Assembly (NCBI RefSeq): GCF_946482605.1
Contig: NZ_CAMLSE010000014.1
Location: 124,001-188,000, forward strand
DNA length: 64,000 nucleotides
Reading direction: 5' to 3'
DNA from: an uncultured Dyadobacter sp.
GTDB lineage: Bacteria > Bacteroidota > Bacteroidia > Cytophagales > Spirosomataceae
Shown here: piece by piece, positions 41,129 to 48,527 of the stretch
Numbering within the stretch: position 1 is the first letter of the stretch
How the letters are laid out: every line of letters starts with the position of its first letter
Made by a program: the position numbers and the translations under genes
Notes under the pieces: model-generated
What the model was told of the DNA's origin: nothing
Databases searched by the model: none
What the model saw: only the letters and a program-made list of their open reading frames with translations

Positions 41129-43498
41129 ATGCATTCCCAAACCGAACGTACCGGCCTGAACTGCCGCTTTTTTGCAAGCCTGATCGTCTTCCTGTTTCTC
41201 GCCTCAGCCAGCCAACCGGTCTGCGCACAAAGCATTGACCTTAAAAACGCCGTATTGGCCGTTTCTCCTTCCCTGCCCTCCCCGATGAAAGAAACCGCTC
41301 CGGCTGTTCTGACCGAAGAAATTTCCAAACGCACCGGCATTACGCTCAAAAGGGCAACCGCATGGCCGAAAGGTAACACGACGGTCATTGCATTGGCTCA
41401 GGCATCGGACAATGCACTTGCCGGCCACAATGTGCCTGTGGCGACAGTTCCGCTCAAAAAAGAAGGCTTCCGTGTCGTTACCGAACAATCGGGTGCCCAT
41501 AAAATCATCTGGATCATCGGCGCCGATGCGCGCGGCCTACTTTTTGGTACGGGCTGGCTGCTAAGACATTTGCGGATGGACAAGAATGTGCTGCAACTGG
41601 ACAGCCCGGCCGACATCGCCACTTCCCCCGCATACCCCATTCGCGGGCACCAACTCGGCTACCGCACCACCGCTAATACCTACGATGCCTGGACGGTGGC
41701 CCAATTCGATCAGTACATCCGCGAACTGGCCATTTTCGGCAGCAATGCGGTGGAAGGCATTCCGTTCCACGAAGACGAATCCCCCAGCCCGCATTTCAAG
41801 ATACCGGCTGCCGATATGCGGATCAGAATGAGTGAGATATGCAGGAAATACGACATGGATTACTGGGTTTGGACGCCAGCGACTTTCGACCTGAAAGACC
41901 AGGCCAAACGCAAAGCGGAAATCGATATGCATGAGGATTTTTACAAAAAATGCCCCCGCCTCGACCATATCTTCTTTCCCGGAGGCGATCCGGGTGACAA
42001 CCACCCATCGGATGTGTTGCCATTCCTCAAAGAACTGCAAACCAAACTGGTACAATACCACCCCAATGCAAAAATGTGGATCTCTCTGCAAGGCTTCGAC
42101 ACCGAGCAGATCGATTACTTTTACAAGTTTCTTGAAACGGAAAAACCGACCTGGCTGCAAGGCGTAGTGTCGGGCCCGGGTAGTCCGCCTATGGCCGAAA
42201 CACGCTACCGGCTGCCGAAACAATATCAGCACCGTCAATATCCCGACATTACCCATTCCGTGCGCTGCGAATTTCCCGTCGAGAAGTTTGACCAGGCTTT
42301 CGCACTCACGCTCGGGCGCGAATCTGTGAATCCACGGCCTTATGCATTTGCGAAGATCCATGCCAAATATGCGCCGTTCACCGATGGCTTCGTGTCCTAT
42401 TCCGATGGCAGCCATGACGACGTCAATAAGGTGCTGTGGAGTATGCGCGGCTGGGACCCGGAAATGGATGTGCATCGCATTGTGGAAGAGTATAGCAGCT
42501 TTTTCTTCAACCATTCGATCGCTTCTACCATCGCGAGCGGCATCGAGGGTTTGGAACAAAACTGGAAAGGACCGCTCGTCGAGAATGGAGGTGTGGAAAT
42601 GACGTATCTGCACTGGAAAGTGCTGGAAAACACAGAAGTTCAGTTGAAAAGCAACTGGCGCTGGCAGATGCTGCTGTTGAGGGCCTATTACGACCACTAC
42701 ACACGCCTCCGCCTGATCCACGAACAAAAACTGGAAAAAGAGGCCAATGCCATACTTGCAGCTGCGAACCAAAGCGGCCTCCACAAGGCCATGGACTCCG
42801 CATTGCTGGTCCTGAACCGACCTAATCCAAGCCTGCTCGCAAAAGATATCCGTAGGTGGATTGAAAAACTAAGCGATGAACTATACGTTTCGATCGGCTT
42901 ACAAACCAGTACGGAGAAGCACAAGCCCCGCAACCCGGAGCGCGGCGTGGTGATGGATTTCATTGATTACCCGCTCAACAACCGCTGGTGGCTGGCAGAC
43001 GAATTCGAAAAGATCAAAAAAATGGATGACCCGCAAAAGCAGCTGGCGAGACTAAAAACGATCGCATGCTGGGAGAATCCGGGCCCAGGCAGCTATTACG
43101 ACGATATTTCGAGTGTGAGCAAAGGTCCGCGCGTCAAAACCATTTCGGAAGATGCGACCGATGTGGCCTGGTGGGATAATGGCAAGAGCCGAAAACGGCT
43201 GTCATTCCAGCTTTTTCAGCGCGAGCCTCAGTTGGACTACGAAAACCTCGACCCGCGTGCGCGCTACACCATACGCGTGGCGGGCTCAGGTGAAGCGCTC
43301 CTGCGCGTGGACGGCAAACGCCTTTCACCCCTGATCTACAACAGAGAACCGGATACATTCAAAGAGTGGATCGTCCCGCTTTCCCTCACGCAGGACGGCA
43401 AAATTTCCGTCACCTTCGATGGCCCCGAAGAATCCGACCTCAACTGGCGCAAGCAATCCAAGATCTCGGACGTGTGGCTGCTTGGGAGTTTTGAATGA
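41129..43498 (+). CDS. putative exported glycoside hydrolase with GH20b/GH67N-like N-terminal domain
   Basis: 789 residues. Signal peptide FFASLIVFLFLASASQPVCAQ. The N-terminal domain (about 40-145, including HKIIWIIGADARGLLFGTGW, positions about 125-145) resembles the non-catalytic alpha/beta domain that precedes GH20 and GH67 barrels. The middle (ATSPAYPIRGHQLGYR to ITHSVRCEFP, about 168-380) looks like a TIM barrel with acidic clusters (PFHEDESPSP, FFPGGDPGDNHPSD). A beta-sandwich closes the protein. The exact family is not recognised. It faces the large carbohydrate operon, and its last codons and TGA (43496-43498) are made from the GAATGA repeat that follows. Confidence 0.65.
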   Translation: MHSQTERTGLNCRFFASLIVFLFLASASQPVCAQSIDLKNAVLAVSPSLPSPMKETAPAVLTEEISKRTGITLKRATAWPKGNTTVIALAQASDNALAGHNVPVATVPLKKEGFRVVTEQSGAHKIIWIIGADARGLLFGTGWLLRHLRMDKNVLQLDSPADIATSPAYPIRGHQLGYRTTANTYDAWTVAQFDQYIRELAIFGSNAVEGIPFHEDESPSPHFKIPAADMRIRMSEICRKYDMDYWVWTPATFDLKDQAKRKAEIDMHEDFYKKCPRLDHIFFPGGDPGDNHPSDVLPFLKELQTKLVQYHPNAKMWISLQGFDTEQIDYFYKFLETEKPTWLQGVVSGPGSPPMAETRYRLPKQYQHRQYPDITHSVRCEFPVEKFDQAFALTLGRESVNPRPYAFAKIHAKYAPFTDGFVSYSDGSHDDVNKVLWSMRGWDPEMDVHRIVEEYSSFFFNHSIASTIASGIEGLEQNWKGPLVENGGVEMTYLHWKVLENTEVQLKSNWRWQMLLLRAYYDHYTRLRLIHEQKLEKEANAILAAANQSGLHKAMDSALLVLNRPNPSLLAKDIRRWIEKLSDELYVSIGLQTSTEKHKPRNPERGVVMDFIDYPLNNRWWLADEFEKIKKMDDPQKQLARLKTIACWENPGPGSYYDDISSVSKGPRVKTISEDATDVAWWDNGKSRKRLSFQLFQREPQLDYENLDPRARYTIRVAGSGEALLRVDGKRLSPLIYNREPDTFKEWIVPLSLTQDGKISVTFDGPEESDLNWRKQSKISDVWLLGSFE

Positions 43499-43840
43499 GC
43501 CGCCGTGGAACGGGGAATTTTGAATGAGGGAATTTTGAATGACTGAATGACTGAATGACCGAATGAGTCGCCGTGGAACGGGGAATGAGTGAATTTTGAA
43601 TGAGTGAATATGCTGTTAGGTTGCATTAAACTGGTAATGTCAGAACTTTTTAGTCGTCGCTTTGGTCACTCATTCCCGTTACACGGCGGCATCAGTCATT
43701 CCCCGTTCTACCGCGGTCCATTCAATCATTCACACATTCACACATTCACTCATTCACTCAATCACTCATTCCCCGTTCCACGGCGGCTCATTCACTCATT
43801 CCCCGTTCCACGACGGCTCATTCACACATTCCCTCATTGA
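43499..43840. repeat. GAATGA/CCGCCGTGGAACGGGGAA foldback repeat array
   Basis: The left half repeats TTTTGAATGA, GAATGACT and CGCCGTGGAACGGGGAA units; the right half, from about 43675, repeats their reverse complements (TTCCCCGTTCCACGGCGGC, TCACTCATTCAC). A unique stretch of about 60 nt separates the halves. It fills the whole gap between two convergent genes and supplies the stop codons of both. No gene is present; small ORFs here are low-complexity repeat readings. Confidence 0.85.
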
Positions 43841-45032
43841 CCAAAAACCGCTCCCGTACCAGAAAGCAGGCGCCGAGCAGGCCGGCGTCCTCGCCGAGTC
43901 GCGAGGTAACGAGCCGGGTATCGTTGTTGACTAGGCTTAGTGAGTATTTGTTAATGGCGGTTTTGATGGGGAGGCCGATATACTCACCAGTAGCGAGGAG
44001 GCTTCCACCCAAAATGACTAATTCGGGATTAAAAACGTTGATGAGCGAGGCAATGCCGCGTCCGAGGTTTTCACCCAATTCGGCGATGAGTTCGATGGCG
44101 AGGACGTCGTCGGCGATGGCCGCTTCGATGATATCGTCCATGGTGATCTGGTCCGGATCGGGGATCCTGGCACTGAGGGCCGATGAGGAGCCTTCGCGCA
44201 ACTTGTCGCGGAACATTCTTTCCAATGCCCATCCGGCTGCCTGCGTTTCCAGACAACCTTTTTTGCCACAACGGCAGATGTATTCGTTATTGAAAACCGG
44301 CATATGCCCGAATTCTCCCGCATAACCCGATTTCCCATAGTACAGCTTGCCGTCCATCAGGATGCCGACCGCAATACCATAGTCCAGGTTCAGGAAAAGC
44401 ACATCCTTTTCATTTTCCACGGCACCCATGCAGAACTCGCCATAAGCCATTGCTCGGGAATCATTTTCCAGGAAGACCGGGAAGCCGATCTTTTCTTCCA
44501 CGATTTCACTCAATGGCCGGTCGTCGAAGTGAAAATAGCTGTAACTGTGGCCCGTGCGGTAATTGACGCGGCCCGACAGATTGATCCCCACCCCGCGGAT
44601 GCGATCCCTGGAAATGGACAGTCCGTTGATGAAGGCCAGAATGTGATCACAAAGCTGGTCGCGCGATCCGAGTGTGTTACTCAGCTCATAGTCGATCCTG
44701 CCGGATTTAGCTACCAATGCTTTGTCCAGATCCGAAAGTCCGATCGTGATATGGCTTTGCTTCACGTCCACGCCGATGAAATAGGCAGCATCGGCTGCTA
44801 CCCCGTAAAGGTTCGGTCTCCGCCCGCCCGACGACTCGATTTTCCCGAAATCCCTGACCAGCCCTTCGTCTCTCAGCTCATTCACCAGTACCGTTACCTT
44901 GGGAACACTGATATTGAGCTGCTTGCCCAACTCCGGCAATGTCATGCTGCCATGATTGGCCAGATACCCCAGAATGATCCTGGCAGGGTCTTTGGTTTTG
45001 TAATTGGCGGCAACGCGAAGGGGTCTGCTCAT
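43818..45032 (-). CDS. ROK-family transcriptional regulator (NagC/XylR type)
   Basis: 404 residues. An N-terminal winged helix (about 14-65: ILGYLANHGSMTLPELGKQLNISVPKV, shown in part) precedes a ROK sugar-kinase fold with FIGVDVKQSHITIGLSD, PVFLENDSRAMAYGE and the zinc motif CRCGKKGCLETQ near residue 250. It is the last gene of the carbohydrate operon, 41 nt after the transporter gene, and likely senses its sugar or sugar phosphate. The C-terminal residues NEGMCE and the TGA derive from the GAATGA repeat, so the original C-terminus may have been altered. Confidence 0.92.
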   Translation of the reverse strand: MSRPLRVAANYKTKDPARIILGYLANHGSMTLPELGKQLNISVPKVTVLVNELRDEGLVRDFGKIESSGGRRPNLYGVAADAAYFIGVDVKQSHITIGLSDLDKALVAKSGRIDYELSNTLGSRDQLCDHILAFINGLSISRDRIRGVGINLSGRVNYRTGHSYSYFHFDDRPLSEIVEEKIGFPVFLENDSRAMAYGEFCMGAVENEKDVLFLNLDYGIAVGILMDGKLYYGKSGYAGEFGHMPVFNNEYICRCGKKGCLETQAAGWALERMFRDKLREGSSSALSARIPDPDQITMDDIIEAAIADDVLAIELIAELGENLGRGIASLINVFNPELVILGGSLLATGEYIGLPIKTAINKYSLSLVNNDTRLVTSRLGEDAGLLGACFLVRERFLVNEGMCE

Positions 45033-45073
45033 AGAGTGTCTAAAACATTGGGGCGGCTAAATTAAGGACATAT

Positions 45074-46297
45074 TTACTTTGTTCTATATCCGCTTAATCC
45101 AAAAAAAAGTATAAAAACATAGCACACGGCCGGCAACAGAAAGGCAATCTGCCAGTTGTAATGGTCGATAAGCCAGCCTTGCAGGAATGACACGACTGCC
45201 CCGCCCACAATGGCTGTGGACAGCCAGCCGGATGCCCGGGTCGCATATTTTTCAAGCCCGGTTACCGACAGAGAAAATATCGTTGCGAACATAATGGAGT
45301 TGCACAAACCCACGGCGATCATACTCCAAACCGCCACGGAACCTGCACTGTATACTGAAAAATTGACCAGTAAAACGGCCGCGGCAGCGCATACGCTGAG
45401 CACCTTCGGCGGGCTCACCACTTTCAGGATACCCGCGCCGATAAATCGCCCCACCAGCATGCTGCCCCAGTAAAATGCGACGAATGTGTTGGCTGCATGC
45501 TCGCTGATTCCAGCCGTGTCGGCAATGTAGTTGGTCAGGAAAGAGCCGATCGAAACTTCCGCACCAACATAGCAGAACAATGCGATAACCCCGAAACGCA
45601 GGTTCCGGAAGCTGAAAATGCTTACTTGCTCATCCTTTTTTTCAACCGCCTGCGCGACCGGTACCGGCAATTTCAGCTGGCTTACCACGACGGCGATCAC
45701 GATCAGCAAGGCTGTAATGGCCAGATAAGGCAGCCGCACCGCATCGCTCGATTTCGAAACCTGGTCCGCACGCGAAAGAATATACCATGAGCCGAGCAGC
45801 GGCGCAACAGTAGTTCCGAGAGAACCTACCGCCTGGATCAGATTGAAACGTGAAGAAGCCGTCTTAGCAGGGCCCAGCATTGTAATGTATGGGTTGGCAG
45901 CCACCTGCAACAGTACGATGCCGATCGCGAGAATGAACAGCGCCGCCAGAAAAAGATAGTACTGATGCATCAGCGACGCCGGGAAAAAGAGGAATGTACC
46001 CACTGCCGCGATGGCAAACCCCGCGACCATACTTTGCTTGAAGCCTATCCGCCCCACGATCACCCCGGCCGGAATGGACATGACGCCGTAAGTGAAAAAG
46101 AAGTAGAACTGCACCAGCGCAGATTGCGTGTAGGTCAGCTGAAAACTGTTCTTAAAAAACGGCACCAGCGTGTCGTTCAGGCAGGTAATGAGGCCCATCA
46201 TGAAATACAGCACAGCCAGCGTGGCGAGTGCCGGCCGGTAGTTCTGGTTTATTCCGGTGCCCGCAGACTGGCCGGATGCGACAGGTACATGTGCCAT
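45074..46297 (-). CDS. sugar MFS transporter (FucP-like)
   Basis: 407 residues from the ATG at 46297, which lies two bases after the epimerase stop codon; a reading to 46390 would overlap that gene by 91 nt and lacks support. Twelve transmembrane helices. FucP-family features: FMMGLITCLNDTLVPFFK in the first helix, QFYFFFTYGVMSIPAGVIVGRIGFK and GIVLLQVAANPYIT. This family imports sugars such as fucose, glucose/galactose or N-acetylhexosamines by proton symport at the inner membrane. Tight coupling with the AGE epimerase suggests that both handle the same sugar. Confidence 0.92.
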   Translation of the reverse strand: MAHVPVASGQSAGTGINQNYRPALATLAVLYFMMGLITCLNDTLVPFFKNSFQLTYTQSALVQFYFFFTYGVMSIPAGVIVGRIGFKQSMVAGFAIAAVGTFLFFPASLMHQYYLFLAALFILAIGIVLLQVAANPYITMLGPAKTASSRFNLIQAVGSLGTTVAPLLGSWYILSRADQVSKSSDAVRLPYLAITALLIVIAVVVSQLKLPVPVAQAVEKKDEQVSIFSFRNLRFGVIALFCYVGAEVSIGSFLTNYIADTAGISEHAANTFVAFYWGSMLVGRFIGAGILKVVSPPKVLSVCAAAAVLLVNFSVYSAGSVAVWSMIAVGLCNSIMFATIFSLSVTGLEKYATRASGWLSTAIVGGAVVSFLQGWLIDHYNWQIAFLLPAVCYVFILFFGLSGYRTK

Positions 46298-46299
46298 GA

Positions 46300-47484
46300 T
46301 CAGATGGTTAAGGATACTTTTGCCTGGATCGCTTCGAGCGTTTTCCAGCATTGGAACAGCCCACGGGGCACGTGGAAACAGCCTTTCCATTTACCGCCTT
46401 TCAAAGAGAGCAGCGGGTCCCCCTGCCGGTTGAGATACCCAAACCATTCACCATGCGCAGGGTCCGGAAAATGCGCCCAGGTGTAATTGTGAATCCGTTC
46501 AAACCATAGCGAACAACGCTCGTCGCCCGTATGCAGGTAACCTTTAAGCAAAGTAATGAGCGTTTCCATATGCACCCACCAGAGCTTCTGGTCCCATTCG
46601 AGTTGCTGAGGCGGGTTACCTTTGACATCCATAAAATAGAAAATCCCGCCATGCTCGTGATCCCAGCCATATTCGATCAGTTGAATGGCAATGTCGACTG
46701 CCTTTTGGATCAGCTGCTCATCGGAAGATCTTTTGGCAAGATCCATGATGAACCACATCGATTCCAGGCCATGACCGGGGTTCACTAATCGCCCCTCGAA
46801 CGAATCCGAAAACGAGCCGTCCGGGCTGATATTTTCCAGGATCACGCCCAATTCAGGACGATAAAACTTATTCATGACCGTATCAATCCCCCGGTCGATG
46901 ACCTCGCTTACCAGCTCTGGGTCGAGGAGTGATTCGATTTCGAGCACGAGGTTACACAGGATCATCGGCAGCGCGAAACTTTCCAGCGGCCTTGCACCCG
47001 GCACTGCTTTACTGTAAATGCCTTTGGGATTATCCTGTCTTTTAAGAACATTCTCAAAGGTGTCTATTGCAATGGTCTTGAAACTTGCCTCGCCGGTTGC
47101 CTTGTAAAGCTGGCCAAATGCCATCGTCGCGAAGCAGTCCGAAAAGATGCTGTGCGGCTGCGTGAGCGGATTCCCGTAACGGTCCAACGAAAAATACCAG
47201 TTACCATTGGCATCCCGTCCGTGCTTCTCCAAAAATTTCGCCCCTGAAAGCGCCATATCCAGCCACTCCTGCCGCTGTTCTACCTGGTTGTAAAGCATGG
47301 CAAAACACCAGACCTGCCGGCATTGCAGCCACACGAACTTATCAGTGTCAAACACTTTTCCGTCCCGGTCGAGACAGGTGAAAAAACCACCCGATTCGTG
47401 GTCGGGTGAGTTTTTCATCCAAAAAGGGATTACATCGTTCAGCAGCGCATGCCGGTACTGGTCAAGATACTTATCGGGTTGCAT
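46300..47484 (-). CDS. AGE family epimerase/isomerase
   Basis: 394 residues, cytoplasmic, no signal peptide. Typical AGE (alpha/alpha)6 barrel features: GGFFTCLDRDGKVFDTDKFV near residues 31-50, WLQCRQVWCFAMLY, RLVNPGHGLESMWF with a conserved His near 242, WDHEHGGIFYF near 283 and KLWWVHMETL near 309. Members interconvert N-acylglucosamine/N-acylmannosamine, mannose/glucose or cellobiose/glucosylmannose, so the substrate cannot be fixed. The sugar transporter follows after 2 nt. Confidence 0.92.
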   Translation of the reverse strand: MQPDKYLDQYRHALLNDVIPFWMKNSPDHESGGFFTCLDRDGKVFDTDKFVWLQCRQVWCFAMLYNQVEQRQEWLDMALSGAKFLEKHGRDANGNWYFSLDRYGNPLTQPHSIFSDCFATMAFGQLYKATGEASFKTIAIDTFENVLKRQDNPKGIYSKAVPGARPLESFALPMILCNLVLEIESLLDPELVSEVIDRGIDTVMNKFYRPELGVILENISPDGSFSDSFEGRLVNPGHGLESMWFIMDLAKRSSDEQLIQKAVDIAIQLIEYGWDHEHGGIFYFMDVKGNPPQQLEWDQKLWWVHMETLITLLKGYLHTGDERCSLWFERIHNYTWAHFPDPAHGEWFGYLNRQGDPLLSLKGGKWKGCFHVPRGLFQCWKTLEAIQAKVSLTI

Positions 47485-47540
47485 GAAAGTTAGGTTAGGG
47501 TTCAGGAATAGTCCTGATAGTGGTTTGGATATAGGTAAGT

Positions 47541-48521
47541 TTAGGATAATGCGATACTCTTCCCGCCCTTTTTGCGGCTGATGTCGGCTGCATGGATGAA
47601 GCTGAAAATTTCCAGCGTTTCGGCAGCGGCAACGGGCGGCTTACCCGATCCGAAGAATGCGATAATCTCCTTCACAAGCGGTTCGTAGGTCGAAAACGGA
47701 CCGAGCGGCGCAATGCCTTTCTCACCGAATGCGGTACCGGCAATGTTGGCAGCACCTTTGCGAATGCCACGTACCGTACCGATCCGCCCATCGTTCCACA
47801 CGCCTACCACGACATCCGTGCCGTCCTGGTGGGTACGCGAAACGGATTTGCACCCCGGGCCCATGACGGTAAAGAGCATTTCGACGCCATGGATCGCATA
47901 CCACGCAAGGTCGCTGTGATGTGGCTCCATTTCCGCCGGCGTATACACGTCGGCACCCATCACCGCACCTATGGACCCGCCGACGACTTTCTGTACATGA
48001 GCATCGAAACGCAATGCCGACGATGTGAAAACAGGCGCATTATGTTCGGCAGCCGCTTTAAAAATGGCCTTGGCGCCTTCCAGCGACGCTGCCACCGGTT
48101 TGTCTATAAACACACGCTTCCCAGCCTTAAAAACGGGCAATGCCTGTTCGAGGTGCGGACGTCCGTCGTTGGATTCCAGAAGTACCACGTCGACTTTACC
48201 CAGCAATGCTTCGATCGAACCCACGATCTCTACGCCCATTCCTTTTACTTTGGCGGTAACATCCGGCCGCATCTTCAATGCCGATTCAATGTCCTTGCTT
48301 CCCTGCGCATAAGCAGCCACCACCCGGTAGCCATTCATGTCGGGCGTGCCTGCATTGATCATCCGCGTAAACACCTCGCTATGGCTGGTATCCAACCCGA
48401 TCACGCCTATTCTTTTGCCGTTAGCGGCATTAAAATCTCTTCCGAAGGACAATGCAGGTCCCGCAACAGCCAGCCCTGTCGCGGACAGGGCTGAGCTGTA
48501 AATAAATTTTCTGCGGTTCAT
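47541..48521 (-). CDS. Gfo/Idh/MocA-family oxidoreductase, exported
   Basis: 326 residues. The N-terminus MNRRKFIYSSALSATGLAVAG is a twin-arginine-like signal, suggesting export of a folded NAD(P)-binding protein. The Rossmann domain starts KRIGVIGLDTSHSEVFTRM; the family hallmark follows in GKRVFIDKPVAASLEGAKAI with the conserved Lys-Pro near residue 141. It likely oxidises or dehydrates a sugar in the periplasm with tightly held NAD(P), as GFOR-type enzymes do. It starts 6 nt after the PQQ-type dehydrogenase gene, indicating a shared pathway. Confidence 0.88.
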   Translation of the reverse strand: MNRRKFIYSSALSATGLAVAGPALSFGRDFNAANGKRIGVIGLDTSHSEVFTRMINAGTPDMNGYRVVAAYAQGSKDIESALKMRPDVTAKVKGMGVEIVGSIEALLGKVDVVLLESNDGRPHLEQALPVFKAGKRVFIDKPVAASLEGAKAIFKAAAEHNAPVFTSSALRFDAHVQKVVGGSIGAVMGADVYTPAEMEPHHSDLAWYAIHGVEMLFTVMGPGCKSVSRTHQDGTDVVVGVWNDGRIGTVRGIRKGAANIAGTAFGEKGIAPLGPFSTYEPLVKEIIAFFGSGKPPVAAAETLEIFSFIHAADISRKKGGKSIALS

Positions 48522-48527
48522 TTATGG

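Noticed and set aside
41561..42784. Long minus-strand ORF opposite the glycosidase-like gene
   Set aside because: Rich in His, Val and Gly as expected from an antisense frame; the plus frame has a signal peptide and continuous domain structure.
43499..43840. Possible CRISPR array
   Set aside because: Units are irregular, occur in both orientations, have no unique spacers of constant length, and no cas gene is near.
46298..46390. N-terminal extension of the MFS transporter
   Set aside because: It would overlap the epimerase gene by 91 nt and encodes a polar, non-conserved stretch; the ATG at 46297 gives the expected N-terminus and tight coupling.
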